A stretch of 44,921 nt of DNA from assembly GCA_910585355.1 (NCBI GenBank), contig CAJUDN010000011.1:9528-54448 (forward strand). Reading direction: 5' to 3'. This document shows, piece by piece, positions 8,251-16,768 of this stretch. The DNA is from an uncultured Lachnospiraceae bacterium (GTDB lineage: Bacteria; Bacillota_A; Clostridia; Lachnospirales; Lachnospiraceae). The position numbers and the translations under genes were made by a program. Each line of letters starts with the position of its first letter. Positions within the stretch are counted from its first letter, which is position 1. The notes under the pieces were generated by a model. That model did no database searches. It had not been told where the DNA came from and saw only the letters and a list, made by a program, of their open reading frames with translations.

Positions 8251-9598
8251 AGTAGAATTTAAGCGGGAAATGAACCGTAATTATATGGTTGCAATACCAG
8301 AGGGAAGGCAGGAAGCCGGGTACGCAATTCGCATGCTTTCAGAGAACCCAATTCCCGGATTTCTCCCGTTTCAAGAAAAGAAAATAAACGGAGATGTACG
8401 GTATTATTATGACATAACCTCAAAACAGCCATTAGAAAGAATCCTGGAATATCGAGGTTTAACGGGAGAAGAATTGAAACATCTGGTTTCGGATCTGGTT
8501 TTTTCCCTGCGCCAAATGGAACGGTTTCTCCTGGACGAAAGCCAGGTGATGCTAAAACCTGAATATATTTATGTGGAACCAGACATATTCAAGTGCTTCT
8601 TCTGCCTGCTTCCAGGAAAAAAGAGTGATTTTCCCAATATTCTCCGGGATTTTTCCCAATATCTTCTTGACCATGTAAACCATGAGGATGGCAGAGCGGT
8701 GATATTGGCGTTTTCTATATTTAAGGAGTGCAGAAAAGAAAACTTTGGAATGGAAGATATTGAGAAGTGTCTGCAAAAGTCAGAACGGGAGGCTGTAGAA
8801 AAAGAAGCGGAGAGCGGCACGCCTGCTCAACAAAAAAGAGAGATCAGACAGCAGACAGAGCGGGAGCCGGAAAAAGAACAGATACCAGCAAGAGAACAGG
8901 AACCGTTTCCTGAATCTAAAAAAACCAAAGAAGAGATGGAACGGGAAGCGTCCGGCAGATATTGTTGGATGCTTTCTGCGCTGGGGATGGCCATACTTCC
9001 TGTAATGACATTTGTATTTTTGGGGTTTGAAGGAGTACTTCAGTATAAGTGGATTCTGGGAGCCCTGGAGCTGTTTCTTGGAGCATCCGTTAAACTGTTG
9101 TTTGAAAAAGAAAGAAAGTCTTTAAAAAGCAGGGGCAGGGAAGATATAGAGGAGGCCGTATGGGAGGTCTGTTTTCAGGATGAAAAAGATCAGGAACCCC
9201 AGGAATACCAGCTTCCCCCGTCCTCACGGATTGCGAGCGGTATGGAACAGGAGAATGATTTTGAAGAAGGGATGCAGACGATGCTACTAACGGCGCGTCC
9301 CATAGATTCGGTAAGCCGCAGATTGGTTTCAATAAACGAAGATATGGAAATTCCCATTGGGTACTTTCCGTTTCTGATTGGAAAGAGTAGAGGAATTGTT
9401 GATTTTTGCCTGAATGAACCGGGAATCAGCAGACTTCATATAAAAATAGAAGAAACTGCACAGGGGTATTCCATAACTGATTTAAATTCCACAAATGGTA
9501 CACGCGTGGATGGGAAACTTTTGGAGGCTAATGCAACCTGCGACCTTTTAGTAGGAAGCGAGGTGGAAATCGCAGCGCGGAAATTTAAGTTCCAGTAA
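8240..9598 (+). CDS. DUF6382-FHA protein, last gene of the tad operon
   Basis: This 452-residue protein has an N-terminal domain (about 1-175) of the DUF6382 type and a charged linker rich in Glu, Lys and Gln (about 180-235). Two membrane helices follow at about 243-290 and a C-terminal FHA domain at about 355-452. The FHA signature is visible: IGKSRG, then EPGISRLHIKIE, then DLNSTNGTRVDG. FHA domains bind phosphothreonine, so this protein probably links the pilus machine to Ser/Thr kinase signalling, as seen in many Clostridia tad loci. The start overlaps the previous gene by 11 bases. No kinase gene is present in the window. Confidence 0.85.
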   Translation: MEIRVEFKREMNRNYMVAIPEGRQEAGYAIRMLSENPIPGFLPFQEKKINGDVRYYYDITSKQPLERILEYRGLTGEELKHLVSDLVFSLRQMERFLLDESQVMLKPEYIYVEPDIFKCFFCLLPGKKSDFPNILRDFSQYLLDHVNHEDGRAVILAFSIFKECRKENFGMEDIEKCLQKSEREAVEKEAESGTPAQQKREIRQQTEREPEKEQIPAREQEPFPESKKTKEEMEREASGRYCWMLSALGMAILPVMTFVFLGFEGVLQYKWILGALELFLGASVKLLFEKERKSLKSRGREDIEEAVWEVCFQDEKDQEPQEYQLPPSSRIASGMEQENDFEEGMQTMLLTARPIDSVSRRLVSINEDMEIPIGYFPFLIGKSRGIVDFCLNEPGISRLHIKIEETAQGYSITDLNSTNGTRVDGKLLEANATCDLLVGSEVEIAARKFKFQ

Positions 9599-9836
9599 GT
9601 GCTGGCAGGTGCGAAAAGTAATGCAGGGACAACTGCATATGCCCATTTAAGATTGCCCGCGGCAAGGTAGTACTGGCTCCCAGTCAATAAACGGAGCGAC
9701 TGATTAGGGTGTGGACAGTAACCAAGGCCGGGCTGCTGTTACAAATTGACAGAAAGGGGTGGTTTTTTAAAGAAAATTAAGGTATAATTCTGGTATTATG
9801 AGATAGGCGCTGACAAATGGAGAAGGAGGAATCGAT
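9599..9836. other. Structured intergenic region after the tad operon
   Basis: About 240 bases without a credible gene. Two competing short stems are visible near 9676-9706 (CAGTC...GACTG against GCTCC...GGAGC), and an imperfect GTAAC...GTTAC inverted repeat spans about 9717-9742 with no T-run after it. TATAAT at 9783-9788 could be a -10 box for the following gene, but I see no good -35 at the right spacing. The region could be a leader or a decayed palindromic repeat. Confidence 0.35.
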
Positions 9837-10937
9837 ATGCCGTTTCGAATACCAGAATACCATCATCCGGATTTTACACTTCGAAAATTCATGGATGCGC
9901 CCAATGTGAAATGGGAGATCGTGGAGAAGGACGGAGTTGCCCCGGAGTATTTTCATAGCACATCCATGTATCCGGAATATTTTAAAGTCAATGGAAAATG
10001 GGTGCTTGCAAAAGAAAGCCGCATGGATTCCAGTGTGGTAATCTGTGATGACGGCCATCTGGAGGTTGTCGAAAACCGGAATCTTAAAGAGGGAAATAAG
10101 GTCATTTTGGGTCGGAGTGAGGGAGCCCAGGAGGGAATTTATGTGCACAGCACAGGTTTCATAAATGAGAAAGACCAGCTGGAGGATAAATTCGTTTTCC
10201 GCCAGGGAAGAAGCCGTGAAACTTCATACGCCCGTGATTATGATACCCTGTTTGAACTTTTGAAGTATGAAAAGGAGCATGGACATATTGTATGGGTTAT
10301 GGGCCCCGCATTTTCTTTTGATTGTGATGCACGAAATGCCATGCAGGCGCTGATTGAGAATGGGTATGCTCACGGTTTGATGGCAGGAAATGCTTTGGCA
10401 ACCCATGATTTGGAGGGAGCGCTGCTCCATACTGCATTGGGACAGGATATATACACTCAAAAGTCTCAGCCCAATGGCCATTATAATCACTTGGATGTGC
10501 TGAACAGAGTAAGGAGAAGCGGTTCTATCCCTGAGTTTATTGATGAGTATCATATTGATAATGGAATCATTTACAGCTGCGTAAAAAATCAGGTTCCTTT
10601 TGTACTGACAGGTTCCATTCGTGATGACGGACCGATGCCGGAGGTGATCGGGGATGCCTATGCCGGGCAGAATGCCATGAGAAACATGGTAAGGAAATCT
10701 ACATGTGTCATTTGTCTGGCAACCATGCTTCATACGATAGCTACAGGAAACATGACCCCATCTTTCCGCGTGCTTCCTGATGGAACCATACGCCCGGTTT
10801 ATCTGTATACGGTGGATGCTGATGAATTTGTGGTTAATAAGCTTTTAGACAGAGGAAGTTTGTCGGCAACGACCATGGTCACCAATGTGCAGGACTTTAT
10901 TACCATTGTGGCGAAAGGCCTGGTATTGATGAAATAA
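9837..10937 (+). CDS. Ornithine cyclodeaminase, AgrE/TIGR00300 (LOR/SDH) type
   Basis: This 366-residue protein matches the archaeal-type ornithine cyclodeaminase family that also forms the C-terminal part of cyanobacterial AgrE/ArgZ and part of LOR/SDH proteins. Members convert ornithine to proline and ammonia with NAD. Recognisable blocks are HIVWVMGPAFSF, GLMAGNALATHDLEGAL, VPFVLTGSIRDDGPMPEV, ATMLHTIATGNM and DRGSLSATTMVTNVQDF. The N-terminal 110 residues match the small accessory domain of the family. There is no arginine dihydrolase domain, so it is the stand-alone form. GGAGGA precedes the ATG. The family is well supported; the substrate is inferred from characterised members. Confidence 0.78.
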   Translation: MPFRIPEYHHPDFTLRKFMDAPNVKWEIVEKDGVAPEYFHSTSMYPEYFKVNGKWVLAKESRMDSSVVICDDGHLEVVENRNLKEGNKVILGRSEGAQEGIYVHSTGFINEKDQLEDKFVFRQGRSRETSYARDYDTLFELLKYEKEHGHIVWVMGPAFSFDCDARNAMQALIENGYAHGLMAGNALATHDLEGALLHTALGQDIYTQKSQPNGHYNHLDVLNRVRRSGSIPEFIDEYHIDNGIIYSCVKNQVPFVLTGSIRDDGPMPEVIGDAYAGQNAMRNMVRKSTCVICLATMLHTIATGNMTPSFRVLPDGTIRPVYLYTVDADEFVVNKLLDRGSLSATTMVTNVQDFITIVAKGLVLMK

Positions 10938-10981
10938 TCCCTGTGGAGTAATTCTGATTTCCAGGTGAAAGGATAGGAAAT

Positions 10982-11599
10982 ATGGGATGTGTTTCGGAAA
11001 AAAAGCCATATGTAAACTGGATGTTCATTATAGCTAATGCGCTTTACTTTTTGTATCTGGAAATTGCAGGTTCATCCGAGGATGCCTATTTCATGTACCA
11101 AAAGGGCGCAATGCTGGCGTCTGCGGTATTGGAGGATAAGGAATATTACCGCCTGCTCACATCCATGTTTATGCATTTTGGAATCAGGCACATCATAAAC
11201 AATATGATCGTGCTGTGGGCGCTTGGGGATAACCTGGAACGGGCATTGGGGCATTTAAAATATTTTGTATTTTATTTATGCTGCGGCATAGGGGCCAACA
11301 GCATATCCATGGCGGTGAGCGGATCGAATGCCATGGTGGTTTCAGCAGGCGCATCAGGTGCAATTTTTGGAGTGGTCGGCGGTCTGTTGTACGCAGTTAT
11401 CGCTAATCGCGGACAGTTAGAAGACTTAAGCGCACAGCAGCTTATGTTTATGGTTGTACTGTCTTTATATATGGGTTATGCAAGCTCTGGAGTTGACAAT
11501 ACCGCACATGTTTCCGGACTGATCCTGGGAATTCTTTTTGGAATATTTTTATATAGAAAACCAGAAAAATATTATGGACAATGGAGGAATCAAAGATGA
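10982..11599 (+). CDS. Rhomboid-family intramembrane serine protease
   Basis: This 205-residue polytopic membrane protein shows the rhomboid catalytic set. GASGAIFG holds the nucleophilic Ser, DNTAHVSGLILG the catalytic His, and MHFGIRHIINNMIVLW matches the conserved H-x-x-x-N region of helix 2. About six membrane helices are predicted, the minimal bacterial topology. It cleaves membrane proteins within the bilayer; the substrates are unknown. The stop shares an ATGA with the HIT gene, so the two are coupled. The start ATG follows an AAAGGA box. Confidence 0.9.
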   Translation: MGCVSEKKPYVNWMFIIANALYFLYLEIAGSSEDAYFMYQKGAMLASAVLEDKEYYRLLTSMFMHFGIRHIINNMIVLWALGDNLERALGHLKYFVFYLCCGIGANSISMAVSGSNAMVVSAGASGAIFGVVGGLLYAVIANRGQLEDLSAQQLMFMVVLSLYMGYASSGVDNTAHVSGLILGILFGIFLYRKPEKYYGQWRNQR

Positions 11600-12012
11600 A
11601 AGACAATAACTGTATTTTTTGCAAAATAGCCAACGGAGAAATACCATCGGCTACGATATATGAGGATGAGAGCTTCCGTGTGATTTTAGATCTGGGGCCG
11701 GCATCAAAGGGACACGCGCTGATTCTTCCTAAAGAACATTTTAAGGATATCTGCGAACTTGAAGACAGCGTTGCGTCAAAGGTATTGCCATTGGCGGCGA
11801 AAATTGGTACTGCCATGAAAAAATCTCTCGGATGTGCCGGCTTTAATGTTGTGCAGAATAATGGAGCGGCAGCAGGGCAGACGGTGTTTCACTTTCATGT
11901 ACATATCATTCCGCGATATGAGAATGGTCCGTCCATGGTAGCCTGGACTCAGGGAGAAGAAACACCGGAAGCACTGGCAGAAACAGCTGCTAAAATTAAA
12001 AGTGCTTTATAA
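11596..12012 (+). CDS. HIT-family nucleotide hydrolase
   Basis: This 138-residue histidine-triad protein begins with the zinc-binding type CIFCKIANGEIP and has the catalytic triad HFHVHIIP near residues 98-105. HIT/HinT enzymes hydrolyse nucleoside phosphoramidates and aminoacyl-adenylates in the cytoplasm. The ATG at 11596 is chosen because GGAGG lies 8 bases upstream. An in-frame ATG at 11581 adds five residues and would sit upstream of that ribosome site. The gene overlaps the rhomboid stop by four bases and is followed closely by a sigma factor. Confidence 0.93.
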   Translation: MKDNNCIFCKIANGEIPSATIYEDESFRVILDLGPASKGHALILPKEHFKDICELEDSVASKVLPLAAKIGTAMKKSLGCAGFNVVQNNGAAAGQTVFHFHVHIIPRYENGPSMVAWTQGEETPEALAETAAKIKSAL

Positions 12013-12041
12013 ATCCATTCCAATTTTACCAGGGAGAAAAT

Positions 12042-12578
12042 ATGCCGCAGAATAATAATGAACTGCTGCAGGAATTGATTGAAAAGTATGCAAAGATGTA
12101 TATGAAGATGGCTTATAACAGAGGCGTTCCCTATGATGACGCAGAAGATGTTGTCATGGAGGCGTTTTGGTCTTTCTATAAGTCGGAATACTTTGGGAAG
12201 CTGAGCGAAGAAGAGACTAAAATAATGTTGGCCCACATTTTAAAGAACAAGTGTATTGATTATTACAGGAAGAACAGTCGGATGGAACTTGTAGGGATGG
12301 ATGAGTGTGAGGCTGAACTGGATCGTCTGAGCAGACGTTCCGAAAATGCACTGGAAAATACTATGATTGAAAACGAAGACTATCGCCGTATTCGCGAAGC
12401 CATTGAAGGTATGAAAGAGATTTGGAGAGATGCGGCATTCATGTATTTCATCGAAGAACGTTCCACTGCGGAGATAAGTAAGGCTCTTGGAATTTCGGAA
12501 ATAGTGTGTCGTTCCAGAATTTCAAGAGCCAGAAAATACTTAAAAGAAAAATTGAGAGACCTTTGGGAACAGACTTAG
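12042..12578 (+). CDS. ECF-type RNA polymerase sigma factor
   Basis: This 178-residue sigma-70 family protein has a region 2 containing YDDAEDVVMEAFWSFYK and KCIDYYRKNSR. Its region 4 helix-turn-helix is STAEISKALGISEIVCRSR followed by ISRARKYLKEKL. The size fits an ECF factor. It lies 29 bases after the HIT gene and so is probably in its operon. No adjacent anti-sigma gene is seen on the same strand. The DUF4367 membrane protein beyond murG is the nearest candidate partner. The 3' end overlaps the convergent murG end by four bases. Confidence 0.88.
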   Translation: MPQNNNELLQELIEKYAKMYMKMAYNRGVPYDDAEDVVMEAFWSFYKSEYFGKLSEEETKIMLAHILKNKCIDYYRKNSRMELVGMDECEAELDRLSRRSENALENTMIENEDYRRIREAIEGMKEIWRDAAFMYFIEERSTAEISKALGISEIVCRSRISRARKYLKEKLRDLWEQT

Positions 12579-13642
12579 CTGGAAACAGATTCGTTTATTA
12601 ACTTCATAATGGTTTCAACCGCGTTGTTTAGGTGGCTCTTTTCCATGGCTTCTATGTGCCGACGCCGATTCTCAAAGGTATTCTGAATGGCTTCATACAA
12701 GGAGCTGTCCACCATATTCTCTTCTTCAAGCACAGTGGAAAATCCCTGCTTTGCAAAGGAATTCGCATTCAATATCTGATCGCCGCGGCTGGCAGCAGCA
12801 GATAAGGGAATTAAAACATTTGGTTTTCGCAGAGCCAGGAATTCGCAAATAGAATTTGCGCCTGCACGGGAAACTATAATATCGGCAGCAGCAAACAAAT
12901 GCTTTAAAGGGCTGTCAACATATTCATATTGTACATAACCAGCTGTTCCGATCAGCGATTCATCAAGATTGCCTTTTCCGCAGATGTGGATGACCTGAAA
13001 TGTCTCCAGGAGCTTTGGAAGAATCCGGCGGACTGCAGTATTAACTTTGACAGAACCAAGGCTTCCTCCCATTACCAGAATAATGGGTTTTGCGGCGGAA
13101 AGGTGAGTGTACTGAAGTCCGGCGAGGCGATCGCCTTTTAACAATTCTGAACGGATGGGGGAACCTGTAAGGACGGCCTTATCCTCCGGAAGATACTCTA
13201 AGGTTTCTGGGAAATTACAGCACACCTTTTTTGCAGAGGGTATGCACAGCTTGTTGGCAAGACCGGGGGTCATATCGGATTCATGTATAATGACAGGGAT
13301 ATGATAATGCTTTGCAGCAAGAACCACGGGAACAGCCACGAAGCCGCCTTTGGAAAAAAGGACATCAGGTTTGTATTTTTTGATTAATTTCCGTGCTTCT
13401 TCATATCCTTTTAAGACACGGAGCGGATCCGTAAAGTTTTTAAGATCAAAATACCGACGCAGCTTTCCGGAGGAAATTCCGTCATAAGGAATGCCTGCGC
13501 CCTCAATCAGCTTTTTTTCAATTCCGTTATAGGAACCGATATAGTGAATATCGTAATCTGCCTTTTGAAGGGATGGAATCAAAGCCAGATTTGGGGTAAC
13601 GTGGCCAGCGGTCCCACCGCCAGTGAGTATAATGGTTTTCAT
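12575..13642 (-). CDS. murG: MurG, lipid II GlcNAc transferase
   Basis: This 355-residue GT28 glycosyltransferase transfers GlcNAc from UDP-GlcNAc to lipid I, giving lipid II at the cytoplasmic face of the membrane. It starts with TGGGTAGHVTPNLAL, has the nucleotide-loop MGGSLGSVKVN, and the donor-binding SRAGANSICEFLAL. The length fits the family. GGAGG precedes the ATG. The gene stands alone and convergent to the sigma factor, away from any division and cell wall cluster in this window, which is often the case in Lachnospiraceae. It could be the only copy or a paralogue; the sequence looks canonical. Confidence 0.92.
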   Translation of the reverse strand: MKTIILTGGGTAGHVTPNLALIPSLQKADYDIHYIGSYNGIEKKLIEGAGIPYDGISSGKLRRYFDLKNFTDPLRVLKGYEEARKLIKKYKPDVLFSKGGFVAVPVVLAAKHYHIPVIIHESDMTPGLANKLCIPSAKKVCCNFPETLEYLPEDKAVLTGSPIRSELLKGDRLAGLQYTHLSAAKPIILVMGGSLGSVKVNTAVRRILPKLLETFQVIHICGKGNLDESLIGTAGYVQYEYVDSPLKHLFAAADIIVSRAGANSICEFLALRKPNVLIPLSAAASRGDQILNANSFAKQGFSTVLEEENMVDSSLYEAIQNTFENRRRHIEAMEKSHLNNAVETIMKLINESVSS

Positions 13643-13688
13643 AAATCATTGCCTCCATGGATTTTCATGCAAATTTGCAAGGACTATT

Positions 13689-13719
13689 TTAATAGTAACG
13701 ATTAGAAAGGAAATGTCAA
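13689..13719 (-). promoter_or_regulatory. Candidate murG promoter
   Basis: On the minus strand TTGACA (13714-13719) is followed after 19 bases by TATTAA (13689-13694), upstream of murG. The spacing is longer than ideal, so the -10 assignment is weak. Confidence 0.4.
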
Positions 13720-13762
13720 CCCCAAAAAAGAAATTGCCAGTGGGAAATGAGGTGTTGGAGTT

Positions 13763-14551
13763 ATGACTGAAGTAGAAAAACGAGAAAATGAGGCATTAAA
13801 AAAGTGCCTGAAAGAGGCATATGGTTATTCAGACGAGCAATTGCGGAAGGAAATGGAAGAAGCGGAGCAGTCATTGAATGACTCCGATTTCCCTGGCGCC
13901 GAAGAGCGGATATATCAGAAAATAATGGAGCGTGAGGCTGCGGAAGAGAAAGCTGCAGACGCAAATGCAGACGTACCGGACGGGAGGAAGGTGATACGCC
14001 TTAGGAAAAAGAGAGTTTTTCTGGTCGCCGTGTTGGCGGCTGCGTTTGTGGGATTGCTCGGGCTGACTGCCGTTGGTGAGAAGAGTTATTTTTTCAGGAT
14101 AAGGGAAAAGAAGACTGGGATTGTATTCAATAATGAAAAGAATATTCAGGAAATCAGCAAGTTGGAACAAGCATATGAAAAAATTGAAAAAAAAGTGAAT
14201 ATTCCTGTATTAAAACTCGGCTATATTCCTTCAGGAATGAAAATGGACGAAATAGTTTTAGAAGAGTATAGTGCGGATATCAGTCTTGACTATAATGGAA
14301 ACAGCATACACTTTGCACAGATAAGAAAAGCAAAAGAAACGTCTATAAGTATTAATTCGGATAGAGGGGAAGAAAGTTCTATCTGGAATGACTGGATCAA
14401 AAAGGATATTTTTTATAGAGCCAATATACTTACGGAAGATTTAATCGAATATGAGGGATATGTTACAGTAGATGAGGTTATGTATTATATTTCTGGTGTA
14501 ATTGACATAGGTGAGTTTTTGAAAATACTAGAAAATTTAACTTTTTACTAA
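13763..14551 (+). CDS. DUF4367-type membrane protein
   Basis: This 262-residue protein has a charged cytoplasmic N-terminus (about 1-85), one membrane helix (about 87-108, VFLVAVLAAAFVGLLGLTAV) and an extracellular domain. The extracellular part, including NIPVLKLGYIPSGMKMDEI and ending VIDIGEFLKILENLTFY, matches the DUF4367 pattern found in Firmicutes. Such proteins often accompany ECF sigma factors and may act like anti-sigma or lipoprotein-like sensors. Here the ECF gene is 1.2 kb upstream, beyond convergent murG. GGAG lies at 7 bases from the ATG. The function is inferred only. Confidence 0.7.
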   Translation: MTEVEKRENEALKKCLKEAYGYSDEQLRKEMEEAEQSLNDSDFPGAEERIYQKIMEREAAEEKAADANADVPDGRKVIRLRKKRVFLVAVLAAAFVGLLGLTAVGEKSYFFRIREKKTGIVFNNEKNIQEISKLEQAYEKIEKKVNIPVLKLGYIPSGMKMDEIVLEEYSADISLDYNGNSIHFAQIRKAKETSISINSDRGEESSIWNDWIKKDIFYRANILTEDLIEYEGYVTVDEVMYYISGVIDIGEFLKILENLTFY

Positions 14552-14606
14552 AATCTTGTCACATAATGGAATTTCCTGCGTTTGTATTTATAAAGGAGGA
14601 AATTTT

Positions 14607-15128
14607 ATGAAGATAAGAAAAATGCTTTGTCTGGTAGTAGCTTTTTCCGTGCTGATGTCTATGGCAGTGTTTGCCAATGATTTGTCATGGGAGAATTTGC
14701 CAGGTCATCATGATCAGAGTATTCTGCTGGGGCCGGAAGAGCTTACATCGCAGGATATTGTTTACCGTAATGCCAGGGGCGAGATTATTTCACATGGGCT
14801 GACAGAGATAACCAATGAGCAAAATGGAAATCTTTATGTACGAATTGCAACGTATGCTCATAAAAACGTAGATAGAATTCATCATGCGGTGGCGCTGGAT
14901 CAGTGGGACGACAGCCAACAAGAGTGGGTTCAGATAGATTTCTGGGATTTTGATAAGACGAAAGAAGAGGGAAATGGAAAGCTGACGATGTTCTCCACCA
15001 GCTTTAGACTTACCGGTTACGAAGTAAACAAATACTATCGTGTACGCGGTATCCATGTAGTCGAACTTGGCGACGAAATGGAAGGCTGCGCCACAGAAAC
15101 AGACGGCGTAAAACTTACCAAAAGATAA
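14607..15128 (+). CDS. Small secreted protein, possibly DUF6147-like
   Basis: This 173-residue protein has a clear signal peptide: MKIRKM, a hydrophobic core, then AVFAND with likely cleavage after VFA. The mature part is acidic, with repeated beta-prone segments and motifs such as VDRIHHAVALDQWDD and YYRVRGIHVVELGD. I think it belongs to a family of small secreted Clostridia proteins (possibly DUF6147), but I cannot verify this. The ATG at 14607 follows a perfect AAAGGAGG; an upstream in-frame start at 14556 is not used. It lies 55 bases downstream of the DUF4367 gene and may be co-transcribed. A strong terminator follows. Confidence 0.65.
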   Translation: MKIRKMLCLVVAFSVLMSMAVFANDLSWENLPGHHDQSILLGPEELTSQDIVYRNARGEIISHGLTEITNEQNGNLYVRIATYAHKNVDRIHHAVALDQWDDSQQEWVQIDFWDFDKTKEEGNGKLTMFSTSFRLTGYEVNKYYRVRGIHVVELGDEMEGCATETDGVKLTKR

Positions 15129-15252
15129 AAACGATATATAATCTGGTACCATTATATATAACTATACTATTAAGAAGGGAGCTGATATCGAAGCTTTAAA
15201 CCCTAATTCATACAGAGTCCAAAACATTTTCATTGACAGTATAAAGATAGCG

Positions 15253-15293
15253 AAACCGTCACTCAGCCTTGTCCAACTGGGTGACGGTTTTTT
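15253..15293 (+). terminator. Rho-independent terminator
   Basis: An AACCGTCACTCAG / CTGGGTGACGGTT stem with a short loop is followed by TTTTTT. It ends the DUF4367-secreted protein unit. Confidence 0.85.
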
Positions 15294-15312
15294 ACGTTTC
15301 GGGATTAAATTT

Positions 15313-15414
15313 AAGGGGCTGTTGCAAAATAGAGGAGTTCATCGAGATATAGTATACTGTTTTCAAACAGAAACATATATTTTGTATGAAAAACTCATTT
15401 TGCAACAGCCCCTT
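15313..15414. mobile_element. 102-bp MITE-like palindromic element, copy 1
   Basis: Perfect 18-bp terminal inverted repeats (AAGGGGCTGTTGCAAAAT and its complement) enclose an AT-rich centre, with no coding capacity. The total is 102 bp. A diverged copy of identical length lies at 42635-42736. The ends resemble those of some insertion sequences with GGCTGTTGCAAA-type termini, but no parent transposase is present. It sits between the terminator of the secreted-protein gene and the end of the TSCPD gene. Confidence 0.8.
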
Positions 15415-15418
15415 GCAA

Positions 15419-15664
15419 TTAGTGCTCTGCTTTATACTGTTTTAAAGCTCTTGCCAGCTGGTCGGGACATGAGGTGGGACGGGCGCCGCAGAGAATTCCG
15501 TCAGTTCTTTTAATTACTTCGTCGATGTCCATTCCTTCTACTAATTTTCCAATGCCCTGAAGGTTACCGTTACAGCCGCCTGCGAATTTTACGTTGGTCA
15601 GTTTGTTGTCAACCACTTCAAAAGAAATCTCCCGGGAACATGTACCCTGTGTTTTATAAAGCAT
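15419..15664 (-). CDS. TSCPD domain protein (TIGR03905 type)
   Basis: This 81-residue protein starts MLYKTQGTCSREISFEV and ends with the signature GARPTSCPDQLARALKQY. It has conserved cysteines in GGCNGNLQGI, LCGARP and the SCPD box. The TSCPD domain also occurs at the C-terminus of some ribonucleotide reductases; the role of the free form is unknown. The start at 15664 follows AAAGGAGG. A frame extension upstream to 15694 lacks a ribosome site. The stop codon lies five bases from the MITE-like element. Confidence 0.88.
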   Translation of the reverse strand: MLYKTQGTCSREISFEVVDNKLTNVKFAGGCNGNLQGIGKLVEGMDIDEVIKRTDGILCGARPTSCPDQLARALKQYKAEH

Positions 15665-15819
15665 ATGAAATCCTCCTTTTATTGTATGGGGCAAACGCCC
15701 GTTTTTTATCAGATTGATTATACATATTCATGAGATACCTTGTCAAGTGAGAAGCCGACAATGATGGAAAGGAGGAGGCGGGTTACTGTGAATTGTGCCG
15801 GCGGCTGACAGGATACCAG

Positions 15820-15848
15820 TTGATTTTCCTGCGCTGTTTCCGTATAAT
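15820..15848 (+). promoter_or_regulatory. mtnN promoter
   Basis: TTGATT at 15820-15825 and TATAAT at 15843-15848 are separated by 17 bases. They lie 43 bases ahead of the mtnN start. Confidence 0.75.
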
Positions 15849-15890
15849 GGAAACTATCATAAACAAGAAAAATAGCGGGAGGAAAATAGA

Positions 15891-16583
15891 ATGCTGGGTA
15901 TTATTGGCGCGATGGAAGTGGAAGTGGAAAAGCTGCGGGGAATGATGGTGGATCCAAAGGTCCGGACAGTGGCTGGAATGACCTTCTGTCAGGGAACCAT
16001 TAAAGGAAAAGAGGCGGTAGTGGTACGCTCCGGAGTCGGAAAAGTGAATGCAGGACTCTGCAGCCAGATTCTTGTGGATCAGTATCATGTGGATGGAATT
16101 ATAAATACGGGAATTGCGGGTTCCCTTAGAAATGAAGTTAATGTAGGAGACATTGTGCTTTCCACTACTGCGGTGCAGCATGATATGGATGCGTCCGGCT
16201 TTGGCTATCAGATTGGAGAAATTCCCCAGCTGGGAATGAAAGAATTTCCGGCGGATGAACACTTAAGAACTCTGGCTGAGAAATGCTGTCAGAAGGCCAA
16301 CCCTGATATTCAGACCTTTACCGGCCGGGTGGCCAGTGGGGATCAGTTCATTAATGATAAGGAAAAGAAAGCATGGATCCGCGAAACCTTCGATGCATAT
16401 TGTACAGAAATGGAGGGAGCCGCCATTGCACAGGCCGCTTATTTAAACCAGATTCCATATTTGGTGGTCCGCGCGATTTCAGATAAGGCAGATGACAGCG
16501 CCAACGTGGATTATAAGGAGTTTGAGGCAAAAGCCGTGGAACATTCGGTGCGTTTAATTGTGTCTATGCTGGAAGAAATGTAA
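15891..16583 (+). CDS. mtnN: 5'-methylthioadenosine/S-adenosylhomocysteine nucleosidase
   Basis: This 230-residue phosphorylase-fold enzyme cleaves MTA and SAH to adenine and the thioribose products, recycling by-products of SAM use and quorum-signal synthesis. It begins MLGIIGAMEVEVEKL, typical for MtnN. It carries GIAGSLRNEVNVGDIVLS, the EMEGAAIAQAAY segment with the ribose-binding Glu, and VRAISDKADD with the catalytic Asp. The length is normal. It has its own promoter and a downstream terminator, so it is probably monocistronic. Confidence 0.95.
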   Translation: MLGIIGAMEVEVEKLRGMMVDPKVRTVAGMTFCQGTIKGKEAVVVRSGVGKVNAGLCSQILVDQYHVDGIINTGIAGSLRNEVNVGDIVLSTTAVQHDMDASGFGYQIGEIPQLGMKEFPADEHLRTLAEKCCQKANPDIQTFTGRVASGDQFINDKEKKAWIRETFDAYCTEMEGAAIAQAAYLNQIPYLVVRAISDKADDSANVDYKEFEAKAVEHSVRLIVSMLEEM

Positions 16584-16591
16584 GAAAAAAG

Positions 16592-16625
16592 AGTCCGGAT
16601 GGAATGGTTCCCTTCCGGGCTTTTA
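16592..16625 (+). terminator. Terminator after mtnN
   Basis: A seven-pair stem, GTCCGGA with TTCCGGGC, is followed by TTTTA. The T-run is short, so strength is moderate. Confidence 0.6.
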
Positions 16626-16768
16626 CTGTTTCTGAACTCCTTAAGAATCGAATTCTCCCGCTATTTGACGAACGATTTTTGGCTTCTTAATCTTCTCAAA
16701 AAGCTTCTAAGTGGTTATAATGGGAACCATCATCTGGAACGATCTGGACGAAGAAAGGGGAGCTATTT

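Noticed and set aside
15322..15513. Small plus-strand frame across the 102-bp element
   Set aside because: It runs over the inverted repeat and the antisense of the TSCPD gene, and no ribosome site is present.
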